Assembly: GCA_945878065.1 (NCBI GenBank)
Contig: CAMDXA010000008.1
Span: 14,368-78,367, forward strand
DNA length: 64,000 nt
Source of the DNA: Bordetella parapertussis
GTDB taxonomy: Bacteria; Pseudomonadota; Gammaproteobacteria; Burkholderiales; Burkholderiaceae_C
Direction: 5' to 3'
Positions 41,324-50,050 of the stretch are shown here, piece after piece. Numbering within the stretch: position 1 is the first letter of the stretch; every line of letters begins with the position of its first letter. The notes beneath the pieces were generated by a model. That model did not search any database and had not been told where the DNA came from. It saw nothing but the letters and a program-made list of their open reading frames with translations. The translations under genes and the position numbers were made by a program.

Positions 41324-42925
41324 TCAGCCCAACATGGGTGGTGCGTCCAGCGGCCAGGGTGTGGCATCTGCCGGTGGTGCTTGCCAACGCATTTGCGTGG
41401 GTGCGCCATCGTTGTGCCACGCGCCAAAGCGCAAACTGTCGTCCACACTGCGCACAAAACCCATGTGCCCGCCAAGCGCCTGATAGTCACTCAAGCGCAT
41501 GCTGAATTCAATGGGTGCCACGATGGCCGGTGTCGGTACGGTGCCGAAACTGTTGGCCGGCATGCGCATCACATCGACCATCAAAGTGATGCCGCCGCCC
41601 GGCCACACATACGCCGGTGCGCCGCCGCAACTGACATTGACCAGGGCTTTTTTCACCGCGCGGGTGAGTTGAATCGGGTTGTCGGTGACGCCCGAGCGCA
41701 AACTGCCACCTGCGCCTGCCAGAAACAACACCGATACCAATGAGGGTTCGCAGTTCTCGCCTATGCGCTCCACCACTTGTCGAACTGCTGCGGGCATGTC
41801 GGCAGGCTGAGGCTTCAGTTGTTCGTCCAACACAAACCATGCCGCGTGTTCGCCGGTGGTCGATGTCATGAGCAAACGCAAACCAGGCCATGCTTCTTCG
41901 GGGTTCCAATCGCCCAAGATGGACAAGGGGTCGGTGATGCTGGTGCCGCCCCAGCCTGTGCCCGGTTGCGCCACTTGGAAATAGCGCCCGGGCGTGGATT
42001 TGCGCCCAATGATTTTGATACCGCTGGGCGGCATATGCAGACAGCGACCGGCTTGGTGCTCGGTCAACACGCCGGTGATGTGGTCGTCCACCACCACCAC
42101 TTCATCGCACACGCCCAACCACTGACGCGCAAACATACCGATCGCCGCCGAGCCGCAACCCACACGCATGCGTTGCTCGGTGACACCATCGACCACCGGG
42201 GCTTGCCCGGCTTGCAACAAAAGCTTGGCGCCGTTTTCAATCTGCACTTCCACCGCCTGATGGTTGCCCAGCAAGTGCATCAACTGCAAGGCCATGCGGC
42301 CTTGTTTTTTATTACCGCCCGTCAAGTGATGCACGCCGCCCAAGCTGAGCATTTGCGAGCCGTATTCCGCCGTGGTCACATGGCCGACTTCTTCACCGCC
42401 GTACAACACCGCAGCGCGCTCATCACCCAGATAGCGGTCGGTATCAATCTTCACTTTGAGGCTGCAATAGCTGAAGATGCCTTCGGTCACCACGGTCACC
42501 ATGTCCACGCCCTGCGAGCGTGAGGCCACGATAAACGGTGCAGGCTTGTAATCGGGGTAAGTGGTGGATGCGCCTATGCCGGTGACAAACACGCCGCGCT
42601 CTTGGCAGTCGCTTGAGGGCATGGACTGCGGCATGGTGTCTGCATCAGCACGAGGCAACAAGGCCTGTGTGTCGCCGAGAGAAGCGGATTGGCGATTCAA
42701 CCAAACCACCGGGTCCAGACGCACCAGCACGCCATCTTGGTTGGCGTAGCGGTCGCAAGCACCGACTCGGCCTTCGGAAATTTGGCAGAGAACCGGACAG
42801 GCATTGCATTCCACCTTGCCCTCGCGCACCGGCCCGTGCTTGGGCTCGACCCGTTGCAGGCCCAAGGGCAAGCCGCTGTCAGTGGCGGGCAATCCATCGG
42901 TGTGTGTGGTGCTGGGTGTGTGCAT
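41324..42925 (-). CDS. hnr: 6-hydroxynicotinate reductase
   Basis: The 533-aa protein reduces 6-hydroxynicotinate to 1,4,5,6-tetrahydro-6-oxonicotinate, as in Eubacterium barkeri. An N-terminal Fe-S motif is seen as VECNACPVLCQISEGRVGAC (residues about 38-57). Later blocks are YGGEEVGHVTTAEYGSQML, MRVGCGSAAIGMF and GGAPAYVWPGGGITLMVDVM. It heads the long minus-strand operon and is divergent from the enamidase gene, the next enzyme of the same pathway. The identification comes from recalled family sequence together with that neighbour. Confidence 0.85.
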   Translation of the reverse strand: MHTPSTTHTDGLPATDSGLPLGLQRVEPKHGPVREGKVECNACPVLCQISEGRVGACDRYANQDGVLVRLDPVVWLNRQSASLGDTQALLPRADADTMPQSMPSSDCQERGVFVTGIGASTTYPDYKPAPFIVASRSQGVDMVTVVTEGIFSYCSLKVKIDTDRYLGDERAAVLYGGEEVGHVTTAEYGSQMLSLGGVHHLTGGNKKQGRMALQLMHLLGNHQAVEVQIENGAKLLLQAGQAPVVDGVTEQRMRVGCGSAAIGMFARQWLGVCDEVVVVDDHITGVLTEHQAGRCLHMPPSGIKIIGRKSTPGRYFQVAQPGTGWGGTSITDPLSILGDWNPEEAWPGLRLLMTSTTGEHAAWFVLDEQLKPQPADMPAAVRQVVERIGENCEPSLVSVLFLAGAGGSLRSGVTDNPIQLTRAVKKALVNVSCGGAPAYVWPGGGITLMVDVMRMPANSFGTVPTPAIVAPIEFSMRLSDYQALGGHMGFVRSVDDSLRFGAWHNDGAPTQMRWQAPPADATPWPLDAPPMLG

Positions 42926-43024
42926 GCGAGTTTTGAGGGGACTGAATGCCTTGGAGTCTTTGACGCATTATGCTGTGGGCTCAGACGGTTCAAAATTCAA
43001 AAGAAAGCATTCAGGAGAAGTCGC

Positions 43025-44215
43025 ATGGCCACCGCAGCAATCGAAGAAGCATCAGGCAAAGTCGTCATCAAGAACATCGGGCTGCTGCTCTCAGGCGATA
43101 TAGACAAACCCATTCTGGAGGCCGACACCATCGTCGTCATGGACGGCATCATCACAGGCGTGGGCAAGTTCAAAGACCTGGACACCGAAGGCGCGAAAAC
43201 CACCATCGATGTGCGCCAGACTTGCGTGGCGCCCGGCTTGATAGACAGCCATGTGCACCCGGTGTTCGGCGACTGGACACCACGGCAAAACCAAATCGGT
43301 TGGATCGACTCGACCATGCACGGCGGCGTGACCACCATGGTGTCTGCCGGTGAAGTGCATTTGCCCGGACGCCCCAAAGACATCGTTGGATTGAAAGCCT
43401 TGGCCATCACCGCGCAACGCGCGTTCAGCAATTTCCGCCCCGGCGGCGTGAAAGTGATTGCGGGTGCGCCCATCATCGAAAAAGGCATGACCGAACATGA
43501 CTTTGCAGAACTCGCATCTGCCGGTGTGACGCTTTTGGGTGAAGTGGGATTGGGCTCGGTCAAAGCAGGCTATGAAGCCAAAGAAATGGTGGCCTGGGCG
43601 CGCAAGCACGGCATACAAAGCACGATACACACGGGCGGGCCGTCCATTCCTGGCTCGGGCTTGATCGACAAAGACGTGGTGCTCGAAGCCGACGCGGATG
43701 TGATCGGCCATATCAACGGCGGCCACACCTCATTGTCAGAAGCGCATGTCTGCGAGTTGTGCGAGAAGTCCAGCCGCGCGATTGAGATCGTGCACAACGG
43801 CAACGAGCGCGTGGCGATTGCAGCGGCCAAAGCCGCGTTGGAATTGAAATGCCCGCACCGCGTCATATTGGGCACTGATGGGCCGGCAGGTTCAGGTGTG
43901 CAACCCTTGGGCATGTTGCGCATGGTGGCCTTGCTGTCAAGCCTTGCCAACATCCCCGCCGAGTTGGTGTTTTGTTTTGCCACCGGCAACACCGCACGCA
44001 TTCGCAATTTGAATTGTGGTTTGATTGAAGTGGGTCGCGCTGCAGATTTTGTGTTCATGGACCGCGCACAACACACCGCTGGCCGCACCTTGCTGGAGAG
44101 CGTGCAACTCGGCGACATACCCGGCATTGGCATGGTGATGATTGACGGCTTGGTGCGATGCCAGCGTTCGCGCAATACGCCGCCAGCGACTGAGGTGCCG
44201 GTGATGGTGCATTGA
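43025..44215 (+). CDS. ena: Enamidase (6-oxotetrahydronicotinate hydrolase)
   Basis: The 396-aa amidohydrolase opens 1,4,5,6-tetrahydro-6-oxonicotinate to 2-formylglutarate and ammonia. The amidohydrolase metal site includes APGLIDSHVHPVFGDW, STMHGGVTTMVSAGE, STIHTGGPSIPG, VIGHINGG and ILGTDGPAGSGVQP. AGGAG lies nine bases before ATG 43025. It is divergent from hnr with 99 bases between the starts, a likely shared control region. Confidence 0.88.
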   Translation: MATAAIEEASGKVVIKNIGLLLSGDIDKPILEADTIVVMDGIITGVGKFKDLDTEGAKTTIDVRQTCVAPGLIDSHVHPVFGDWTPRQNQIGWIDSTMHGGVTTMVSAGEVHLPGRPKDIVGLKALAITAQRAFSNFRPGGVKVIAGAPIIEKGMTEHDFAELASAGVTLLGEVGLGSVKAGYEAKEMVAWARKHGIQSTIHTGGPSIPGSGLIDKDVVLEADADVIGHINGGHTSLSEAHVCELCEKSSRAIEIVHNGNERVAIAAAKAALELKCPHRVILGTDGPAGSGVQPLGMLRMVALLSSLANIPAELVFCFATGNTARIRNLNCGLIEVGRAADFVFMDRAQHTAGRTLLESVQLGDIPGIGMVMIDGLVRCQRSRNTPPATEVPVMVH

Positions 44216-44224
44216 TCACAGAAT

Positions 44225-44257
44225 TTGTATGACATTATTTTTTTAATTGTCATACAA
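44225..44257. promoter_or_regulatory. Inverted-repeat operator upstream of the toxin-antitoxin pair
   Basis: TTGTATGACA (44225-44234) and TGTCATACAA (44248-44257) are perfect 10-base arms around an AT-rich spacer. A TACAAT -10-like element overlaps the right arm. It lies 43 bases before the antitoxin start, the expected place for autoregulation by a ribbon-helix-helix antitoxin. The T-rich hairpin might also end enamidase transcription. Confidence 0.6.
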
Positions 44258-44300
44258 TTTGAATAGCTGTTAATCAGGCACCCTACAACAAGGAGCAGGC

Positions 44301-44576
44301 ATGCTATCTGTTCGCTTACCAGAATCCATTGAGCGCGATCTGACACAGTTTTGTGCCTCACGCAATTTGACCAAATCACATGTAGTGCAAGAAGCTTTGG
44401 CTGAGTACATGGTGGCTGCAAAGTCAGACGTCACAGCCAAGCAACTTCCCGAACCTGACCTGTCATTTCTGTCACCCGATGACCCTATCCGCCAATTCAT
44501 CGGCATAGCCAAAGAAGGCCCCAGCACCGACGAGTGGATGTCGATCACCCGAGGCGATGACTGGAACAAGCCATGA
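44301..44576 (+). CDS. Antitoxin, ribbon-helix-helix (CopG/VapB-like)
   Basis: This 91-aa protein starts with a ribbon-helix-helix module (MLSVRLPESIERDLTQFCAS then TKSHVVQEALAEYM), which should bind the inverted repeat upstream. The acidic, Pro-rich C-terminal half would wrap the toxin. AAGGAG precedes the ATG. The stop overlaps the toxin start (ATGA), typical of toxin-antitoxin pairs. Confidence 0.85.
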   Translation: MLSVRLPESIERDLTQFCASRNLTKSHVVQEALAEYMVAAKSDVTAKQLPEPDLSFLSPDDPIRQFIGIAKEGPSTDEWMSITRGDDWNKP

Positions 44577-44968
44577 TTCTGGTGGACACCAATGTGCTTC
44601 TAGACATTTACAAAGCAGACGCTATTTGGATGCCCTGGTCAGTCAAGCAATTGCGCCGCGCGAAGCAGGGTCAATTGGCCATCAATATGGTGGTGTATGC
44701 CGAGTTGACTGCTTACCCGACAGAACACAAATTAATCGATAAATTTCTGGCGACATTGAGTATCCAAGTGCTTGATCTGACGCGTCCTGCTGCTTTACTG
44801 GCAGGCAAAGCTTTTCGCCAATACCGACAAAGCGGTGGCACCAAGACAGGTGTGTTGCCTGATTTTTTTATTGGCGCTCATGCCCAAGCAGAAAAATTCA
44901 AATTACTCACCCGCGATGCAGGCCGTTACAAAACCTACTTTCCAAAAATCAGATTGATTTGCCCTTGA
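44573..44968 (+). CDS. PIN-domain toxin (VapC-like)
   Basis: The 131-aa PIN-domain RNase has the acidic residues of the active site in MILVDTNVLLDIYK, VVYAELTA and LPDFFIGAHAQ, with the late LLTRDAGRYKTYFP. VapC toxins cleave tRNA or rRNA when free of the antitoxin. It is translationally coupled to the preceding gene. Confidence 0.88.
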   Translation: MILVDTNVLLDIYKADAIWMPWSVKQLRRAKQGQLAINMVVYAELTAYPTEHKLIDKFLATLSIQVLDLTRPAALLAGKAFRQYRQSGGTKTGVLPDFFIGAHAQAEKFKLLTRDAGRYKTYFPKIRLICP

Positions 44969-44979
44969 AAGCCCATTGA

Positions 44980-45765
44980 ATGACGACCTCAACCGACAGC
45001 AGCCCTCCTTTACTGCATATCTCTGAAGGTGTGGCCTGCATCACGCTCAACCGCCCGGCGCAACGCAACCGCTTGGAAAACGCAGACCTCAGCACATTGC
45101 TGCAACAGTTTGAACAGATCAACACCGATGAAACCGTGCGTGTCTTGGTGTTGACCGCCAACACACACGGCCAGCCCAAGCCGGTGTTTTGTGCGGGCTA
45201 TGACATTGGCGGCTTTTCAGTCAACGCACAAGGCTCGACCGCTTTTGAAAAAGCACCTGAGGCATTGGCGGCCATGCGCCCAATCACCATTTGCGCGTTG
45301 AATGGCAGTGTGTATGGCGGCGCCACCGACTTGGTGTTGGCCTGCGACCTGCGCATTGCTTTGCACGGCATTGAATGGCGCATGCCTGCTGCGGCTTTGG
45401 GCTTGCATTACTACCCCAGCGGTTTGCAGCGTTACGTCAGCCACTTTGGCGTGGCCGCGGCCAAACGCGCATTTTTAACCGCGCGTGTGTTCGATGAATC
45501 ACAACTGCATGCCTTGGGTCTGTTTGAAAGCTGGCACTCGCCCGAAGAATGGGGCAGCCGCTTGCAAGCCTTGGTCGATGATGTACTGGCACTTGCCCCG
45601 CTCGCTGTTCAAGCCACCAAACAATCCTTGAATGAGATTGCAGCTGGCGGCTATGACGAACACCGCTTGCGCCAGCGCGAAACCGCCAGCTCACACAGCG
45701 CGGATTTTGCCGAAGGGCTGGCCGCTTTTGCTGAGCGACGCCAACCCGTTTTCAAAGGCAAATAA
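44980..45765 (+). CDS. Enoyl-CoA hydratase/isomerase-family protein
   Basis: The 261-aa crotonase-fold protein has oxyanion segments VFCAGYDIGGF and ALNGSVYGGATDLVLACDLR. The two glutamates used by true hydratases appear to be missing: the usual PE is PA in RMPAAALGLHYYPSG, and the second position is Arg in AAKRAFLTAR. It may act as an isomerase, thioesterase or lyase instead. It could take part in downstream acyl-CoA steps of the nicotinate route, but this rests on location only. Confidence 0.85.
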   Translation: MTTSTDSSPPLLHISEGVACITLNRPAQRNRLENADLSTLLQQFEQINTDETVRVLVLTANTHGQPKPVFCAGYDIGGFSVNAQGSTAFEKAPEALAAMRPITICALNGSVYGGATDLVLACDLRIALHGIEWRMPAAALGLHYYPSGLQRYVSHFGVAAAKRAFLTARVFDESQLHALGLFESWHSPEEWGSRLQALVDDVLALAPLAVQATKQSLNEIAAGGYDEHRLRQRETASSHSADFAEGLAAFAERRQPVFKGK

Positions 45766-45795
45766 AAACCGTTGCAAGCACAACGTTGAGTGAAA

Positions 45796-46707
45796 TTAAC
45801 TGCGTCTTGGCATGCGCCACGGCAACATGGCTTGCACCACCGGCGACACCAATCGCGGCACATACAAAGTTTCGTGAAAACTTTGCACTTCTTCACCGAG
45901 CAATCTGCTTTTGAGCAATGCACGTTGGTAAAAAGGTGTGTCTTCCAGTTGCTCTTGAACCTGTACTGTTGATTCACTGCGCATGCGTCTTTGTATGCGC
46001 CACAAGGTGGGCGACAGGGCCTGTCTGGGCGGCGCGTCAAAGTGTTGCACGCTGCCGTCGGGCATGAAACGCAGTGCCAGCAATTTATCGCCCTGCTGTC
46101 CAGCTTTGCCTTGTATGTCGTAAATCACTGCAGTGCTGCCGTCCTTCATAGGACTGCGCGACCAGTCCCATTCATGGCAAGCATGTTGAATGGGTTCATC
46201 GCCTTCGTTGGAATCCAAATAGGCATTGCCCGTCCAACATTGCCCCGGGCTTTGCATGTCCACTTCCACTCTGGCAGATGGCGCCAGCGGTCCCCAGCGG
46301 TGCTTGCCGTGCGGGTCAATCGGCGTGCTGAAGTTAAACCAAGTATCTGCATGCACACGCACTTGGCCACGCACCCGGTGCGGCCATGGCACGGCCACTT
46401 CATCGATATCAATCACCAGCGTGCCGGCCTCCATGCGCCACTGGCTCGGGCCAATGGTGAACTGGTGTTCATCGCGGTGGCAATGTCTGGCACCGCGCTC
46501 GGTCATGGTCCAGCGACCTGCGTCTTTGCTGTACAGCGCTACATTCAATGAACAATGGTTCTCAGGGTCGCTGCTACCGCCTTGGCGACGTTTCCATGCG
46601 TAATAGGGCGAAAACACACTGCCGACAAATGCAATAAAGGTCAGGCCGTGCTGGCCATCGTCACTCAGTGCGTCAAGGTACCACCAGAGGTAACCGTTGG
46701 ACGCCAC
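45796..46707 (-). CDS. crtC: Carotenoid 1,2-hydratase (hydroxyneurosporene synthase)
   Basis: The enzyme adds water to neurosporene or lycopene at C1-C2 on the spheroidene route. Recognisable parts are YLWWYLDALSDDGQHGLTFI, AFVGSVFSPYYAWKRR, RDEHQFTIGPSQW and CHEWDWSRSPMKDGS. The start is uncertain: GTG 46707 is the only plausible initiation codon beside the conserved region, giving 303 aa and a 43-base overlap with crtD. The frame stays open upstream to 47016, but that lies inside crtD. It ends convergently with the enoyl-CoA hydratase-like gene. Confidence 0.85.
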   Translation of the reverse strand: MASNGYLWWYLDALSDDGQHGLTFIAFVGSVFSPYYAWKRRQGGSSDPENHCSLNVALYSKDAGRWTMTERGARHCHRDEHQFTIGPSQWRMEAGTLVIDIDEVAVPWPHRVRGQVRVHADTWFNFSTPIDPHGKHRWGPLAPSARVEVDMQSPGQCWTGNAYLDSNEGDEPIQHACHEWDWSRSPMKDGSTAVIYDIQGKAGQQGDKLLALRFMPDGSVQHFDAPPRQALSPTLWRIQRRMRSESTVQVQEQLEDTPFYQRALLKSRLLGEEVQSFHETLYVPRLVSPVVQAMLPWRMPRRS

Positions 46708-48197
46708 TGGCTGGTCAAACCGAGGTCTGCCATCAATGCGGCGGCCGCCAACTGCCCCGACATGGCGGCCATCGGCACCCCCGGCCCCGGATGCACGCTG
46801 CCCCCCGCCAGATACAGACCCTGCGCTTGACTGCGGGCGTTCGAACGGGCGAAGGCTGCCATCCATCCATGTGTGGCTTGACCGTACAAGGCCCCGCCGG
46901 TCGCCGGGAATAACTGGTGAAAGTCCTGAGGGGTAGTGCGTATGCATGATGCGGAGGACTCCAATGAAAGATGCAAACCAGCGTTTGCCATGCGGGCCTG
47001 ACTGCTGCGTGCACAAGCTTGTAATTCATCGTCAGACATGTGCTTGTCGCCACGTGCAGGTGCATTCACCAAGCACAGCAAACGTTCTGCACCTGCCGGT
47101 GCCGTGCCCGTGCCACGGTCTTGGGCACACACGTACACCGTGGGTTGCAGTGGCATGCGTTGATGCGCAAATATGTCGTCAAACTCGCTGGCGTAATCGC
47201 TGTTGAAAAAAACATTGTGCCGGTCCAGGGACATGCCGCGGGTGTCTGCATGCATGGACCATGTGAGCGCAGACAGCGACCGTGCTTGCACTTTGCCTGG
47301 CACGGATTTTTGCAAGCCTGGTCCCAGCAAACCTTTTCGCAACGCGGCGATATCGCCATTGAACACCACACTGTCAGCGCGCAAACTGTCGCCACTGGCC
47401 AAGCGCACACCGCTGACTCGCCCTTGGTTCAATTCGATGCGTTCGCATTCGCTGTTGAATACATAGTTCACGCCTTGTGCTTGCCCCAGACGCATCAAGC
47501 AAGTGGCCAATGCATGCATGCCTCCGTTGACCGTCCACACGCCGTCCATTTCCACTTGTGCGATCAACATCAAGGTGGCGGGTGCTTCCCACGGCGAAGA
47601 GCCACAGTAGGTGGCATAACGCGCAAATAACTGGCGCAAACGCGGGTCAGTGAAATGCCGCCCCAGGCTGTTCCACAAACTGCGCATCGGCCCGACAGAT
47701 GCCAATGTGGCCAGGCCACGCGGTCCCAATTGGGTCATCATCTGCGCCATGGTGGGCGACGGCGATTTGATGAACGGTCCTTCAAGCGCGTCATACACCT
47801 GACGCGCGGTGTGGCAAAACTGTGCAAACCGCTGGGCCTCTGCGGGGCCGGCAAAACGCGCCACGGCGTCTAAAGACTGTGCAGGGTCGGCATACAAATC
47901 CAGTTGTGAGCCGTCTTCCCAGAAATGACGCGCCAATATATCCAAAGGCTGAATTTGCAACTGCGATTCGAGCCGCGTGCCTACCGAGGCCATGATCTGG
48001 TCAAACACCCAGCGCATGGTGAACACGGTAGGGCCGCTGTCAACCGGCATGCCGCCAGGCATCAATTGCCTGATCTTGCCGCCGGGCGAATTCGCCTTGT
48101 CAATCACGGTGACTTGCAAACCCGCATGCGCCAATTGCAATGCACTGACCAGTCCCGCCATGCCCGCACCCACCACCACCACTTTGTGATCAGCCAT
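46665..48197 (-). CDS. crtD: Hydroxyneurosporene desaturase CrtD
   Basis: The 510-aa FAD enzyme introduces the C3-C4 double bond in the spheroidene pathway. It has a dinucleotide fold VVVVGAGMAGLVSALQLA, the SGPTVFTMRWVFD block and a C-terminal signature YLAGGSVHPGPGVPMAAMSG. It is related to CrtI but placed next to crtC and crtA. The start overlaps the crtA stop by eight bases. Confidence 0.94.
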   Translation of the reverse strand: MADHKVVVVGAGMAGLVSALQLAHAGLQVTVIDKANSPGGKIRQLMPGGMPVDSGPTVFTMRWVFDQIMASVGTRLESQLQIQPLDILARHFWEDGSQLDLYADPAQSLDAVARFAGPAEAQRFAQFCHTARQVYDALEGPFIKSPSPTMAQMMTQLGPRGLATLASVGPMRSLWNSLGRHFTDPRLRQLFARYATYCGSSPWEAPATLMLIAQVEMDGVWTVNGGMHALATCLMRLGQAQGVNYVFNSECERIELNQGRVSGVRLASGDSLRADSVVFNGDIAALRKGLLGPGLQKSVPGKVQARSLSALTWSMHADTRGMSLDRHNVFFNSDYASEFDDIFAHQRMPLQPTVYVCAQDRGTGTAPAGAERLLCLVNAPARGDKHMSDDELQACARSSQARMANAGLHLSLESSASCIRTTPQDFHQLFPATGGALYGQATHGWMAAFARSNARSQAQGLYLAGGSVHPGPGVPMAAMSGQLAAAALMADLGLTSQWRPTVTSGGTLTH

Positions 48198-48954
48198 GCG
48201 GCACCTCTTGGGCAGGTGCGTCAGACATCACCCCAGACCACTGTCCTGCGCGCCTCAATACGCGCATGCGAACAAACATGGATTCGTAGAAAAAATCGTT
48301 TTTATGGGCGGCGGCTATCGCTTGTTGATGGGCGCCTGTATGGGCATAGGCCATCATCGAGGGAGTATCTTTCCACAAACTGAACGTGCATTGCCTGACC
48401 AAAGGCGCTTCACCCAAGCCCATGGCAAGTTCACAGCCAGGTGCGTTTTTCAAATCGTCTTGCGCGGCGGGCGCATAGCGCCAAAAGGCCACTGCTTTGG
48501 CTGGACGGATGCTGGCCCGTGTGAGCGCGACCATGCCTGCCGAGCGGGTGTCCATGTCAAGGTATTTGCCCAAATGCTCGGGGGCGGTGGCATCCCACAT
48601 ACGGCCATCCCACGAACCGCGCGCTGAGGTGACCGCCAGTGCTGTGATGAAAAATGATTTGGCGCGATCAGCATAAGCCTTGACCGCGTTGCTGTCGATG
48701 AATTGGTCCGCTTGTTCAGCGTTTTCAAACATGCAGACCAAGCCTTGGTGTGTGGCGCTGGGTCGCAGCACAAACCCACCTTCATGGCCACTGCCCATGA
48801 CCTTGGTGAACAACAGGCCTGGTGTGTCTTTGAAAGCGGCCGCGCCTTGCACCAAACGCATCCAGCCCCACGCTTGGTGTGCCCTTAAAAAGTCGACAAG
48901 CAACACCACCACCACACCTGAAACTGCCATGGAAACGGGGTCTTGGTTAACCAT
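48190..48954 (-). CDS. crtA: Spheroidene monooxygenase
   Basis: The 254-aa enzyme oxidises spheroidene to spheroidenone with O2. Family blocks are VVVVLLVDFLRAHQAWGWM, FTKVMGSGHEGGFVLRPS, RGSWDGRMWDAT and LTRASIRPAKAVAFWRYAP. Its presence fits a strain growing in air. ATG 48930 is an alternative start. It follows pufC after 43 bases, so the puf transcript may read into crtADC. Confidence 0.93.
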   Translation of the reverse strand: MVNQDPVSMAVSGVVVVLLVDFLRAHQAWGWMRLVQGAAAFKDTPGLLFTKVMGSGHEGGFVLRPSATHQGLVCMFENAEQADQFIDSNAVKAYADRAKSFFITALAVTSARGSWDGRMWDATAPEHLGKYLDMDTRSAGMVALTRASIRPAKAVAFWRYAPAAQDDLKNAPGCELAMGLGEAPLVRQCTFSLWKDTPSMMAYAHTGAHQQAIAAAHKNDFFYESMFVRMRVLRRAGQWSGVMSDAPAQEVPHG

Positions 48955-48997
48955 GGACAGCTCATGTACGTGGGTGATGGCGCGGCTCAGTTCAACA

Positions 48998-50050
48998 TTA
49001 CTTGGCCGCCACCTGGGCAGGTTTGCTACTCGGTGGTGGCGTCAGTTCTGGAAAGTCCTTGGCCATGGGGGCGCCAAACAGCGGTTTGTATGCCCCTTGG
49101 TGACAGGTGTTGCAATTGAGTTTGGCCACGTCCCCCAACTCACCCTTGCGGTTGTCGGGGAAAACCGGTGTCAAAGGTTCCATGTAGTTGACATTCAAAT
49201 CACGCGCCATGCGGATGCCGTGCCACGCGGTGACCCGCTGAGGCGGTGCATCTTCCCAACTTTGGAAAGCGCGGCTGTTGTGACAGTAAGTGCAATTGAC
49301 TCCCAACGAGGTTGACATATGGGTCATCAGTCCATAGGTCCATTCGGTTTGTTTGGTGGAATGCCTGTTGCCCGAGGGCAAAGGTGTTGGACCATTCATG
49401 CGAATGTCTTTGGCTTGCAACAGGAAAGGCGTGAAAGGATCGTTGGGCAGCGAGGACAAATTGACCACGGCAGCCGGTTCGTTTTGTCCGGCTTTGTCAC
49501 CCAAGAAATTAGACCCTGGCGGTTCGTGACTTTGTGTGAACCATATGGCCGATGGCACTGGCTGACCTCGGTGACAGGTGTAACAAGTGACGCCGGTTTC
49601 TGCCACGTGCGGTTTCCATTCAGTGTTGATGTATTGCGTCATTTGCAGCATGCGACGTGCCACTACCTTGGTGTATTTTTCATCGTCTGCGAAATTGGCA
49701 GGGTTGTGGCAATACACGCAACCGCCATCGTTGGGAGACACCCAAGATGTCATGGAAACCATCAAACGGTTGAACTGCGCGGTGCTGAGATTACCCAGCA
49801 CTTGCACATTCTTGTAGGTCTGCGATGCTTTCGGGCCTTCGCCTGGGGCCTGCGGGATGGCGACTGGCGCGACATTGGCATCGGCGGTAGCAGCCAGCAG
49901 TCGGGTGTTGTACACCTGCACCATGCCAGTGCCACGGTAGCCGTGTTGCACGCTGTTGGGAACCGGTAATTCGCAACCAGACAGCAACACTAACGCTGCC
50001 AAGCCTGCTGCGCATTGCCATAAGCGGCGTGTCCACTTTGTTGAATTCAT
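48998..50050 (-). CDS. pufC: Reaction centre tetrahaem cytochrome c subunit
   Basis: The 350-aa periplasmic subunit re-reduces the special pair. It has a lipoprotein signal ([10 protein letters not shown], lipid-modified Cys) and four haem sites: CVYCH, CYTCH, CTYCH and CNTCH. Axial methionines are visible before the haem sites. The start is ATG 50050, overlapping the pufM stop (ATGA). The HiPIP encoded at 1438-1743 is its probable electron donor. Confidence 0.97.
   Translation of the reverse strand: MNSTKWTRRLWQCAAGLAALVLLSGCELPVPNSVQHGYRGTGMVQVYNTRLLAATADANVAPVAIPQAPGEGPKASQTYKNVQVLGNLSTAQFNRLMVSMTSWVSPNDGGCVYCHNPANFADDEKYTKVVARRMLQMTQYINTEWKPHVAETGVTCYTCHRGQPVPSAIWFTQSHEPPGSNFLGDKAGQNEPAAVVNLSSLPNDPFTPFLLQAKDIRMNGPTPLPSGNRHSTKQTEWTYGLMTHMSTSLGVNCTYCHNSRAFQSWEDAPPQRVTAWHGIRMARDLNVNYMEPLTPVFPDNRKGELGDVAKLNCNTCHQGAYKPLFGAPMAKDFPELTPPPSSKPAQVAAK

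Noticed and set aside
41777..42523. 248-codon plus-strand frame inside hnr
   Set aside because: Antisense shadow; no domain recognised.
46707..47016. N-terminal extension of CrtC to 406 residues
   Set aside because: The extra codons lie in the conserved C-terminal FAD region of crtD in another frame and show no CrtC-like sequence.
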